From assembly GCA_964035545.1 (NCBI GenBank), contig OZ037769.1, positions 5,429,429-5,493,428 on the forward strand: DNA of 64,000 bases, read 5' to 3'. Below are positions 24,930-36,484 of the stretch, one piece after another; the first letter of the stretch is position 1; each line of letters opens with the position of its first letter. The translations under genes and the position numbers were made by a program. The notes below the pieces were generated by a model, which saw nothing but the letters and a program-made list of their open reading frames with translations, was not told where the DNA came from and ran no database searches. Origin of the DNA: Bugula neritina. Its lineage: Eukaryota; Bryozoa; Gymnolaemata; Cheilostomatida; Bugulidae.

Positions 24930-27900
24930 ATGGTTAAAAAGCAATGTTGCTGTCCCATCACTGGGATTGTTATTGGAGTTATTGTGGTAGTCATCAGTCT
25001 TATTGTGGAGTTTGTGATTGTGCCATATGTGTTTAAGGAGGTAATGTAAAGCAGTACATACTTTACGACACAAACTCTTGATTTTTAGAAATGATGCATA
25101 ACTGTGTTGTGCACTACTTTATTTTTTCGGAAAAGGTTTTTTGATTTTGTGTATAAATTGAAAAACTAATAACTATGGATTCAAATTGTTTTTAAATCAG
25201 CAGTAGTCAAACCTTATAGTTCATAAAAAATTGACGCAAAGGATGAAAAATAATTCTATTAACTAGTTAGTTACTCAGCATCTAATATCTTTCATTCTGA
25301 AATAGTTAAATTCTTATGCTTTTATCTCACAGTAATTGATAATTACAATTTACATTACATTCTGTAGTATGTTTGGGTTAAATTTTTACCCTCAACATAT
25401 TTATTATCACAGAATCTAGAACTAAACAATAGCTCGATGCAATATAACAACTGGTACAGGCCAGAAGTGCCAATTTCTATGCAGTGGTATATTTTTAATC
25501 TGACAAACGCGGATGATGTGGTTAATCATGGAGCAAAACCTTCATTTGTTCAGCTCGGACCATATACTTACAGGTAAGTCATAATGTAAGTCTATGCATG
25601 CACTGCTTTATGCCAAAGGATTTTTCATCTGATGTGTAGGGACAGTTTCAATTGAATGAGGCCACAACCATGGGTTAATTCAACTGCAAATCCATCTGTA
25701 TGGATCCTTTCGAAGCTTTCTGATGACGAATTTTATAGTCCATAGCTCTTCTGGTCTTTTAATCATATTGCTTTAAGAAAGTGGCTCGGGAGCAGCCGTG
25801 GTCTAGGGGATAGAGCGTTTGCCTAGTAAACACGAAGTCATGGGTTCGAACTCGACAAATGCCATTGGTGATGTTAGGAAGAGCATCCAGCCATAATTGC
25901 TCCTGTGCCTCATTTAAACAAGTCCTTAGCCCGCTTTAACAAACACCCCTTTTCATTAGAGGTTTTCTCACAGGGATGGCGTCTATAAACCTTTGTGTAT
26001 TTTTTTTAAGAAAATGGCTCATTGTATGTGTTTTAGTTGCTATTACCGAATGTATTTTCTGTAGAGAGTACAGATGGAAAACACATCTAAAATGGGACTC
26101 AGACAAGGGTACTGTGAGATATAAAAATCTAAGATGGTGGGTGTTTGAACCCAATAAATCAGCCGGTTCCGAAGATGACCTTATATGGTCGATTAATCTT
26201 CCTCTGGTGGTACGTCTGGTGTATTAGCAGTTTCTCTGGTGCCCTGGTTTACCTAGTGACACTTGTATTGACTGCATATTTATGTGTAGCTTTTTCACTT
26301 GCTGTTCCTTCATTTCACTACCTTGTAGGTACTTCCTTTTAGACAATCCCTTGAAGCATAGTAATATGTTGCCAGGCAGTAGCCGAGCAATACCAGTACA
26401 GCCTTTACATAAAAACTGCAGAAATCATATTGTGTTTTGCATATCCAGCGTTGCGTTGTTTACAGTACAGAAAGTGCAACTAACATGCAGCTAAAACTTT
26501 GGGTTGATCAAATAGTTTGAGCTGTAGAGTTAACAAGGCATAAGAAATGCTGCAAGGAAGGCCTATTTACTTGTACATTTTTATTTTGTAGTTTAGCTGT
26601 AAATCATTGTTTTTCATTTTTCAGGGGACATTTTTGATTTTATCATTAATTTATTTTTCAATAAGATATTTGATTGCTACTCCCCCTAGTTTATTCCATT
26701 TTTATGATGGTGAAATATTTCTGCTGAAGTAAATTTAGTCAACAAATTAGTTATTCTGGCGCACACATCAGCTTATCATATCATGAAGGCCAACTCTACT
26801 ATCAAAACATTGCAAACTGAGTGCTTGTGAACTATGAGCTCTGGTTATGAAACATCTATCTTGATAAGATGACAAATTTATCAGTTCAGTAAATAAGATA
26901 TGCTATGTTCTAGCTGAGAATCTGTTAACCATTATTGATAGAAAATATATGTAATATATTGTGGGTTAATCACTATTCTTCCCATTGCTTCGCATTTGGA
27001 TTTTTCGTTCAATGTTTGGGAACAGTTCATTTGAATGAAACTGCAGCCACAACTTAATACAGACCGCAACCATAAATTCATTCATACAAGCATACATACG
27101 GATCTATTTGAAGCAATGGGAAGGCAGTGACTATAATACTGTGGTTTATACTAGCATTAAATTAGGAATATTCGAACATGATTTGCCATACCAACTTCAT
27201 GGTTATTAGTTATCTGTTTTACTTCTGATTTGCAATTCTAGTTGATTTCAGACAAAATTGTTAGCCTTTGATCTTTGCTTTAGACTGTAGCAGAGTCTCT
27301 CCGGTACGAGCCTTTCTTTATACAAGAAGTATTTGGATTGGTTGCTAAGTTTTACAGTGAGGGGTTGTACAGGAAGTATACAATGAAGGAGTTGATCTGG
27401 GGCTACCACGACCCTATGATGACACAAGCTATGAATCTGCTCCCAGACATGTTCTACACGGACTTTGTTGGTGTTTATGCCGGGGTAAGTCTTCATGTCT
27501 CCAGACGGCCATCTTTCTAACACATCAACCCCTAAAAATGTTTTGCCACCATCGAATACTAAATCTCCATCTTAATTCATTCCCAAAACTACTCGACAAT
27601 AATTTTACTTCTATGAGTTGTAGAAAGTTCTTTGTGTCATTTACTGATATACCAGATGTGTTCAAATGAGTGGAGAGTAGAAGATATTGTTTTGCAGAAA
27701 AACTACACAGATGATGGTGTATGGACCGTTAGTACAGGTGAAAAGGATATTGCAACTGTAGGTCAAACAGTGGCTTACAATGGCACTAAATATCTTAACT
27801 TCTGGTCCAGTCAATACGCGAACATGGTGAACGGCACAGGTAAATTTGGCTATCGATAAGTCGTGGCCTAGAGATTAAAGCGTTTGTCTAGTAAACACAA

Positions 27901-30900
27901 AGTCATGGGTAAAGGCCATTGGTGATATTAGGAAGAGCATCCAATCATAATTGCTCTTTTGCCACATATAAATAAGTCAGTAGCTCGATTTAAAAAAGCC
28001 CTTTCCATCAGAAGTTCTCACAGGGATAGCGACTATAAAGTCACTCCTCAAATGAAATGAGAAGGGAAACTTTTTTCAACTTCAATTGAAGTTCTGTTTT
28101 TTCTCTTCTGCATACTCTAGTCAACTCTCATAAGTTTATAGTCACCATTTCTGTGAGAAACCCCTGATGGAAGGGGTTTTGTTAAATCAAGCTAAGGATT
28201 TATTTATATGCAGCACAGCAGCAATTATGACTGGATGTCCTTCCTAGCATCACCAATGGCCTTCTTCCGTGCTCGAACCCATGACTTCCCGCTAACTAGG
28301 CAAACACTCTAAACCCTAGACCACGGCTGCTATACTTTGGGTTCTAGTTGCTAACCAGATATTTATCAGATGTATTTGTTGGCTAGCTGCCATCCTACAA
28401 TTAGTCCACGGACATGGAACAGTTTTGTTGGTGAGTAATAGATCTGTTGAGCAGAGACACCAGTGTGTTATGGTTGAGATAGAACTTGTAGACACTGGTG
28501 GAATTGTGTCCTAAAGATAAGCTGTAAACTTATCACTAGTTGATGCAATTATCTGTGTTTTAGCCAAAACTCTCACATTTAAACTTTTGACTCAATAATT
28601 TGCCTTTTGTGTTTTTCAAAGATTAAATAACTAATTGTTTTACAGTATTTTCATAATAATTTTTGTTAGCACTACTAATTAAAATATTGAGTATTACTCT
28701 GTCAGCCCAACTATTTAGGCAGGTGCAGGTTATGGACTGTTAGGCATTGTCAATATGAAGAAATTACTGTAGCAGCATTCGAATATACTTCACTTGTGGC
28801 TGAGTTAGTTTTTATTTACAATACTGGTGATACAATGTGAAAATTGTGGATAGTTGTGGCAATAAGGTGTTCATTCCCCATTTTCCTGCTAGTTGTAAAC
28901 ACCATGTGGTTTAAGCTACTACATGTTGAAAATCCATGTCACAAATTTGCTCGAACACAATTTCTGCACTTTTTTACAAACTTGTTATATAGTATCAAAT
29001 CAAATAAATTTATTATGTAAGTGGACAAAAAAACAGGTGAGCAACTGTTGGGGATTAGATTACATCTTGCAATTGAATGTGTTAGATTTCTCTACGTATT
29101 CATGTCATGAATTCCAAAATGTTGGTTAGTTCCAAAATCAATTGCTAGTGCCATCACCATTGGTTGTATAATTAGTTATTCTACTACATTAGATTTTTAA
29201 ACATTTTAGATGGCACAGTTGGGAAACCTGGCATCACAAAAGATGAACAATTTTATATGTTTGTTCCAGACTTATGTAGGTGAGTAGGACAACTTGATCT
29301 GGCGTGTGGTGTAACAGCCACTCTAATAAAGTGAATGCAAAATTATACTATCTAAAACCTGATTCCCAGCTTTGCATGCATTCTGGTGACAAAGTAATCA
29401 ACGGGTATTTTAATTGCAGTAGCATTTAAAATAAAACTATAACTTTAACAACATAATATTAATTTATTAGTATATTAGAAGTGTTTCAAGTATTGTTCAA
29501 TATATGTACATTTTATTATCATCTTTGAACCATTTATAAGAGGCTGTTGTACATTTGTTGCTCCGCACTAAATAGACAGTTTTTATAGAGCTAGTTTTGA
29601 GGTTAAACAGTTGAAAAATTTTAACAAAAGTTGTTTTTCGGTTGTTCTACTGTCCAGTTTCCCTCTTTTCAACGTCGCCAGTTTAAGTTACACTTGAAAC
29701 AGGTTGTCATTGGTCTAAGTATAACTGCCATATCCAATTTGTGAAACAAATTCTCTACTCAACTTGAGAGTTGTTTTCTCCTGTGCACATTATTTCCTGT
29801 ATCCTTACATAATGCTTGTCAAGGTCTTTATATGGAATTTACTCTGAGGAGGAGGAGACATCTGAAGGCATCACTCTCTACAGATTCTCACCAGATGCGA
29901 ATGAAATGAAGAACGCTACTGGAAACCCAGACAATGCTGGTTTCTGCACTCCACCAGGAAACTGTTTGCTAGGAGATGGCATGATGAACCTAACAGTGTG
30001 TCAGCTGTGTGAGTATGAATATGAAGGTGTTGGTGGCGATAATAGTGGTGGGTGTGGTTATAGTGGATGTGGTTATAGTGGATGTGGTTATAGTGGGTGT
30101 GGTGATAGTGGGTGTGGTTTTAGTAGGTGTGGTTATAGTGGGTGTGGTTATAGTAGCTGTGGTGATAGAGTGTGGTTATTGTGGGTGTGGTGGTAGTGAG
30201 TGTGGTGATAGTAGGTGCAGTTATAGTGGGTGTAGTTATAGTAGCTGTAGTTATAGTAGCTGTAGTTATAGTAGGTGTGGTTATAGTGGGTGTGGTTATA
30301 GTAGCTGTGGTGATAGAGTGTGGTTATAGTGGGTGTGGTTATAGTGGGTGTGGTTATAGTAACTGTGGTGATAGAGGGTGTGGTTAACTGGTTATAGTGG
30401 GTGTGGTGGTAGTGGGTGCGGTTATAGTGGGTGTGGTGGTAGTAGGTGCGGTTGTTGTGGGTGTGGTTATACTCACCGTTATAGTGGGTGCGGTTATAGT
30501 GGGTGTGGTGGTAGTAGGTGTGGTTATAGTGTGTGTGGTGGTAATGGGTGCGGTTGTTGTGGGTGTGGTTATAGTGGGTGTGGTAGTAGTGGGTGGGACT
30601 ATGTTGATAATAATAGAATTAATGGTAGGAAGCAGAACAGTTTTAATTAAAGTTAATAGTAATACTGCCAACAGTGGAAGTATGTGAACTTACTTTGTAT
30701 TGTATCCTTGCAACATATTAATCATAAAGTCACTCACTGTTTTCATACACATCCGATCTGTAATATGTAACATTCGTGTAGAGATTGTGGATTATAAAAT
30801 GATGAATTTTCGTTTCATGTTTCAACTAGTTGGGTTCTTTTTAATCTACTTGTAGTGGACCATTTCAACATTCCGGTAATGGCCTCATTACCTCACTTCC

Positions 30901-33900
30901 TGTATGCTGACCCTCGATATTTAGAGAAAGTTGAAGGTCTGCATCCTGTTGAGTCTGAACACAAGACGGATATTGCTTTGGAACCTGTAAGTGTGATCTG
31001 TGTCTATCTGCATGTATCTGTGTCTATCTGCATGTATCTGTGTCTATCTGCATGTATCTGTGTCTATCTGTATGTATCTGTGTGTATCTGTATTTATATT
31101 TTGTATGCATCTATCTGCATATTCTCATAGCTACATATATCTGTATCTTTTTAACTTTATGTTTCAAGCTGATGCTTCCATGATTATCCGCCATTCTGTT
31201 TTGTGACTATTTACTTTCTTCTCTGACCTTTCACCTTTATATGTCGTGACCTTTCACCTTTATATACTGTGACCTTTCACCTTTATATGTCATGACCTTT
31301 CACCATTATATGTAGTGACATTTCACCATTATATGTTGTCACCTTTCACCATTATATGTCGTGACCTGCCACCATAATCACGGGCTTTCCATGTACCGAT
31401 CTCGCTGAGATCGATCTGAGAAATGCGCTCAGATCGATCGTTTTTCCATGAGAGTGTCAGATCGATCTTGCGAAGTTGCCTCTTCTTAAGTGAAGGATAC
31501 TTTGAAAGTCTAATTTGTTCACCTATTTGAGTGATTAAAGCTACTACTGTTGAAAACAAGATGGTCGTAGTCTAAAATTTAATCCCAGCTATAAACTATA
31601 CGCAGCAAAGCTTTCAGTGTATGGTAATTTGGCCAATTTAAAATATTTAATTTTAATTTCTTAACTTGACAGCTTATATAAAATTAATGGCTGTCTTGCA
31701 GATTATTAATAAACTTACACGACTGTAAGGCTTAAAATTACAAAGAAAATAGCTAATGAAACTAAGTTTTAATAGTCATTTAAATTCAATTTAAATTCTC
31801 CAATTTTTTTTTATCTTCTACTGCATATAATTGAGTTTTTTTAATCATTGTACTGAAAGTCAAAGTTTTGGCATCTGAAAAGGTGGCTATCATAATTATT
31901 TAATACTTTGCTTAGTAATTATCAACAAGTTATCATTTTTATTAGCAGACAACATTGTAGCGCGCAGTCTTTTTCCACTTCCTCTTTCCATGGTCTTATT
32001 AGAGCTCTACAGACCGACCAGCTCAGATCGACGGAGATCGATCTTTGGTGTCTTTCCATGGATCGATCTCGGTAAGATCGATCTGAGATCGGTCCATGGA
32101 AAGCCGGTGTATATGTAGTGACCCCTTACCATTATTTCTTAGAGAACCGGCATTGTTATGAGAGTAGCCAAGCGGCTACAGATAAACATGTACCTCAGAG
32201 CTGTTGAGTATATAGACTTCATGAAAGATGCTCCAGAGATGGTCTTCCCAGTTGCCTGGCTCAATGAGGTTGGTCTTTTAGACATTTTCAGAAGTTTCCT
32301 ACAAATTAACGTTTTTTTGCTATCAGAATTCCGACATCTCAGCCATGGCTGATATCCAAGTATTGTTTCGGTCTACAATTTCTTTATGAAGCTCGTTAGA
32401 TTCAATTCTTGGATTGTATTACCTGCTCATGAAAGTTTTATGTGTACACTACTATATGCAATATTATTCAGCTGCTGTTTTTATTTAAATTATTTCATCC
32501 CAAGGTAATTTGTTTTTCTCGTCATTATCGGAGAATTCTGAATAGCGAGTTATTGTCTAGAAGTAAAACAAAAATACATTAGACTGTATCCATTTTTTTT
32601 GTAAAGAAATAAACGTTCACTGTTAGTGCTCCACCCTATTAGAAGCTCTTATTACTTGTAAGTTGTAACTGTTACTATTTTTGAATAATTTTTACTGTCA
32701 GTAGCTTTTACTGTTAGTAACTCTTACTTCTAGTGACTTTCACTGTTAGTAACCCTTGCTGTTAGTAAATCTCAGTATGAGTAACTCTCACTGTGAATAA
32801 CTCTACTTGTAGAGTGCCGTGATAGACAGCCAGAATCAAGATGTCTTCCTATCACTAATGCAGCTGATGAATGTAGCGAATATCCTCTGCTATGTGATGT
32901 ACGCTTGCGGGGGCTTGTCCGTGATTGGTTGCTCAGCCTATCTCACTTGCTACTGTGTCAAGGTTAGCTCATGTTCTATTATTAATATTGGAATTATTTT
33001 CTCATGCTAAGTAATACCACAGTTAGACTCGTCTTGGCTATACAACTACACAGCTTCCACTAACTAGGAATTTGATTGGTCTATAGAATTCCTTTTAATG
33101 CAAAACAGAAGGCAGTATTTGAGTCTTTCCAAGTGACCTCTACAAGGTCATTGCTAGCTTTGTTATCTGCTAGCTTAGCAACTGGTGCTTTTACAAACCA
33201 GGTCTGCACAACGAAGTTTATTTTCTGTTATATATAGATAAACAGTTTATATAAATGATAGCTTCATATTCTATATGTTGTATATGTGTGCTAATAGCCA
33301 GTGAGTCAGGGTACATGTGTTGTATAGCAGGCGAAGTTGTGCAGCCTCGGGTCTTCAGTATTATAGTTGTAACGCCATTAGTGTGTTAAACATTAGTCAC
33401 TGAAAATACATGTATATACTGGAGGAATTCTCACAGGCTATCTTGTAAAATTTCCTTGATTATATTATATTATGTGGTTTCCGAGTTTTGCACTGTTTTG
33501 TTTTATTGTATTGAATCAGAAAGTAATGCGAAAGTAGATAATGTGTGGTGCCACCCAAAAGGAGGTAATGATGAAGCTGGCATATCTAGTAGAGGCCTAA
33601 AATGGTCAACAACTAGTCAGTTAATGTACATCTCTCTATTAAATGGGCTACACCTTACACCCTCCCTGAAGGTGTTTACTACAAGCCGCTGGTTTATGTA
33701 TACAATCACTGCATTAATGCCTGTAAAACTCTGGTGCCAATATAGAAGTTGTCTACTCATTTATGACTTGGCAAAAGTGGTTTCAGCAGCCACATGATCT
33801 TATAGGTTGACTGCTGCATGCAGTTTATACCAGAAGCTGGCAGCAGTGGCTGTTCTATCTCGGCAGCAGATTGCAGAAGTCAATGAAATATTATAAAGTT

Positions 33901-34254
33901 TTTTTCCATTCATTGTCAAAAGTTAATAAGGAGAATGAGTATTAATATGTTTTGTCGGGTATTGCTACATTAATGTATATAATTGAATAAAACTAATAAA
34001 AATATGAGCAACTATGGCATCGGCAACAAAACAGACTCAAGAATGTTATACCCGTCTGTTGAGATTTTCATAGTCTACATAATTACTGCACACTGATTTA
34101 GAAGTTGTTAGGTTGAGTCTCTATAGCCTCTTGTCACGTAATTTTGCAGACAAAGTCTTCAAAGACTGGTGAGAGGGAGCCTTTGTTGGGCAGCCAAAAG
34201 TCGGGAGGCAGTTTGTCCGTACCGGTAAAAGAGCAAAGTGAAGAGGAGACATAG
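24930..34254 (+). CDS. SCARB2: CD36-family scavenger receptor, LIMP-2-like
   Basis: Eleven phase-consistent exons: 24930-25040, 25413-25573, 26065-26209, 27284-27484, 27656-27839, 29210-29279, 29824-30008, 30856-30986, 32143-32268, 32813-32962, 34150-34254. They encode 522 residues. An N-terminal cytosolic tail and span (about 8-33) are followed by a large lumenal domain with hallmarks of the family: GPYTYREYR, FEPNKSAGSEDD, the NGT-DG junction, CTPPGNC, LPHFLYADPRY and KRLQINMYL. A second span lies at about 460-482. The cytosolic tail has EREPLL (496-501), an acidic dileucine signal like that of LIMP-2, suggesting lysosomal delivery; plasma-membrane CD36/SR-B1 lack it. Several N-glycosylation sites are present. 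Members move lipids or bind glucocerebrosidase; the ligand here is unknown. The family is certain; the SCARB2 name is by the dileucine motif. Confidence 0.93.
25788..25992 (+). mobile_element. tRNA-Thr-derived SINE, copy 3
   Basis: In intron 2 of the LIMP-2-like gene, sense orientation and nearly full length: gggagcagccgtggtctagg head, gggttcgaactcg B box, then body and tail to ggcgtctataaac. Confidence 0.88.
27860..28040 (+). mobile_element. tRNA-Thr-derived SINE, copy 4
   Basis: Starts only about 20 bp after the exon 5 donor of the LIMP-2-like gene. Its B box is largely deleted (catgggtaaagg), but head, body and tail match the family. Confidence 0.8.
28126..28331 (-). mobile_element. tRNA-Thr-derived SINE, copy 5
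   Basis: Same intron as copy 4, inverted orientation about 90 bp away, so the two could pair in the transcript. Near full length, with tail and head both visible. Confidence 0.85.
30020..30600 (+). repeat. 15-bp GT-rich minisatellite
   Basis: Dozens of copies of ggttatagtgggtgt and variants, beginning about a dozen bases after the exon 7 donor of the LIMP-2-like gene. Because the unit is a multiple of three it opens several long frames (Cys/Gly/Tyr or Val repeats), none of which is a gene. Confidence 0.92.
30999..31100 (+). repeat. 20-bp tandem repeat
   Basis: About five copies of ctgtgtctatctgcatgtat, immediately after the exon 8 donor of the LIMP-2-like gene. Confidence 0.9.
31225..32140 (+). 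repeat. 23-bp tandem array split by an inserted element
   Basis: Copies of gacctttcacctttatatgt plus a few bases run from 31225 to about 31378 and resume at about 32110 (tatatgtagtgaccccttac) on the other side of the inverted-repeat element. Confidence 0.8.
31379..32109. mobile_element. Non-autonomous inverted-repeat element (GATCGATC-rich)
   Basis: About 730 bp. The left end CACGGGCTTTCCATG and the right end, read in reverse complement, CACCGGCTTTCCATG pair, followed on both sides by ACCGATCTC and multiple GATCGATCT words that extend the inverted repeats for about 80-90 bp. The middle is AT-rich without an open frame. It interrupts the 23-bp tandem array. No certain target-site duplication is visible, so the transposon family is not assigned. 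Confidence 0.75.
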
Positions 34255-35044
34255 CTATAGCTCATGTCTTGTGAGACGCAAAAGCATAATGCTAACCTTT
34301 ATATAACTACTTCTGTATTTTATAATGTTTGCTTATTCTGTTAAAAGCATTATTAATGGCTTATAGTGCACTTTTATAAACCATTTTATATATAGTCTTG
34401 TATATGTATCTTTCCCAGCTACTTTGTATAAGTGCTTATACTCTTCATATTCCGATATGTGACCCGCAGTTATAACTGTTGGGATGTCATGAAATTATAT
34501 GATGATTTGAAAGCTAAAGTTATCTTCTCTTGGTTTACATTTACACCGAGATTTTGAATGACCAGCAATTATAGTTACATATTGTTTCAAGGTGCTTTTT
34601 TAAATTTTTAGTCATTATACAATCAAACTCTGAATATATTTTCTAAAATATCCTCCAACTTTGTTTTTTCTATCAATAGGGCATTCTTGTTACTATGATA
34701 AGCAATACTGTTTCTATATTCTTGGGCATCCTGCACTGCGATATTAAATTCTTCCTCAAGTCAAGTGAAAGTATTTCTAAGTTGCTGAATAAGAATAGAA
34801 ATGGATCTCTGATATATAATTTATTATAGGGGTTGTTGAGCGTGTATAATATAAACGTAAACCAGTGTTCGGGTTCTCAAAGCTATTGCACATTCTTGAA
34901 AACAGAGTTAAAAATGAACTTGCTTTAGTGTAAAATCATTAAACAGATTCATATTGCGCTTGAAATAATAAAACCTAAATAATTGCATTCTGTACAGAAA
35001 TGATTCCAGAAATTTCATGAAACTCAAAATACTAATGCTGGATA
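34255..35044. other. Convergent spacer between the LIMP-2-like gene and the caveolin array
   Basis: About 0.8 kb between two 3' ends. Nothing beyond UTR-like AT-rich sequence is seen. Confidence 0.5.
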
Positions 35045-35383
35045 TTAGGCAGCATTTTGGGTTACTTTGATTTGACTGAAGAAGCTTCCTAGGGCAGTGC
35101 AACATGGCGTACAGTAGCAATCAAAGTAGAGGGTGAGGCATCTCTTGGCGTGTCCAATGCAGATATCACAGAGCTTGAAACACGGTAATATTGCCCAGAT
35201 GTGGCAGAATGTAGTGTAGGCGTATGCGCAGCCAAAGCACATTCCAAGGCACCAGGTGCATAGTACAGCTACGATTTTGTAGCATAGACCGAGACACAAG
35301 TTGTAACAGTTGAATCCACATTTGTAGGCGCAGTCTGGGGTATGGTTCTGATCGGGTTCACCCACCAAGTCTTCAAACATCAC
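35045..35383 (-). CDS. Cysteine-rich caveolin, C-terminal exon 1 (most divergent copy)
   Basis: A single minus-strand exon of 113 codons including stop, opened by an AG acceptor in phase 0. It begins VMFEDLVGEPDQ, equivalent to the caveolin signature FEDVIAEP, then has the scaffolding region, a long hydrophobic hairpin segment (about residues 35-70 of the exon) and the tail FSQIKVTQNAA. It is very Cys-rich and differs from its neighbours at many sites, including the extended C-terminus. There is no NRDPN-type first exon between it and the next caveolin exon at 36485, so its first exon is likely one of the two at 38068-38136 or 38734-38802. Caveolins are membrane-inserted scaffolds that shape caveolae. 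Confidence 0.8.
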   Translation of the reverse strand: MMFEDLVGEPDQNHTPDCAYKCGFNCYNLCLGLCYKIVAVLCTWCLGMCFGCAYAYTTFCHIWAILPCFKLCDICIGHAKRCLTLYFDCYCTPCCTALGSFFSQIKVTQNAA

Positions 35384-36484
35384 CTTGAAACATGAATATG
35401 TTTGTATATATTACTACACATCAGAAATTTGCGTAAACACTGCATGCTTTAGCATACTTTACAATCAATTTTTTTCATATATTATTTTACTACTACTAAA
35501 AGTATTATATAAATTAAAATTACCACAGAAAATATTTTATGAACAGTGGTATATGAGATTTTACCTAGACAATGACTTTCTTTTAATAAATATTTTTATA
35601 TACACATTGTGGTAAACGCTGGCATTAGTTGCTTCATAGTATTTCTGTTTACGAAAAATTGTTTACTTTTTAAAATCTAGTAAGGTTTATAATAATAATT
35701 TTTGTCAGCATGCCAAATATTGTAAACAAATAGATATATGAAGCAACACAAATGTTCATAACAATCAGGTTTTACGGTTGAACTGAAAAGACTAAATAAC
35801 TAAAAATGTTTCAATACCTAAATTAGATAATTTCTTGTGCATGTCAAATTAACCTATAATATCTTAGCATAGTCGAATTTGGACAATGAAGTTTCTGCAT
35901 AAATTTTAGATTATATATTAGAAATGTATTTTGTTTTGGAATTATCCTTACTTTTAAATTTCTCTAATCATAAGAGTTGTCTTCTTAATCTTTAAAACGA
36001 TTTAGGGTAAAAATATGTAGGCCATTTCATTGTCTAGCTTTTTTACTTGCATCTCTACCCCCCCCCCCCTTTGAAATTCATTTGATAAACTAAGAAGATA
36101 TACCATTTATATAATCAGCAAAATTTATACGAGTAGGTATAAAATAAAAATAAAGCTGATAAGTTAAAATTCATGCATAATTCATGAATTGCCCGTACAT
36201 TTTTTAAAAAAGAATCAATTGTTGGATAGCTATACATTGGTATATTTTTTAATTTTGGGCAAGGAAAACTATTCTCATGTATGATTCTTACTTTATTTGT
36301 AAGATGTATGAAATAAGAGAAAAGACAAATTTGCAAGGTTGTTGTCAAGAAATATGTTTATTTTATTATTTTAAAATTGCATAAATATCATATAAACAGT
36401 TTCAAATCCATTTCACGAATTTAATTATAGTGTCGCACAAAATTACATTGTAGAGCTGGCATTCAATATCAAGGTTATCTTGAG

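Noticed and set aside
25788-25850. A functional tRNA-Thr gene
   Set aside because: The acceptor stem and T arm do not close, and the same head recurs attached to the SINE body at seven places.
30009-30687. Long Cys/Gly/Tyr- and Val-repeat frames
   Set aside because: Products of the 15-bp minisatellite, open in several frames at once, inside an intron.
30999-31100. CRISPR-like regular repeats
   Set aside because: Direct tandem 20-mers without spacers, in a eukaryotic intron.
33456-33797. Plus-strand 113-codon frame in the last intron of the LIMP-2-like gene
   Set aside because: No domain recognised and not needed for the spliced gene. Could be an old element, but nothing supports it.
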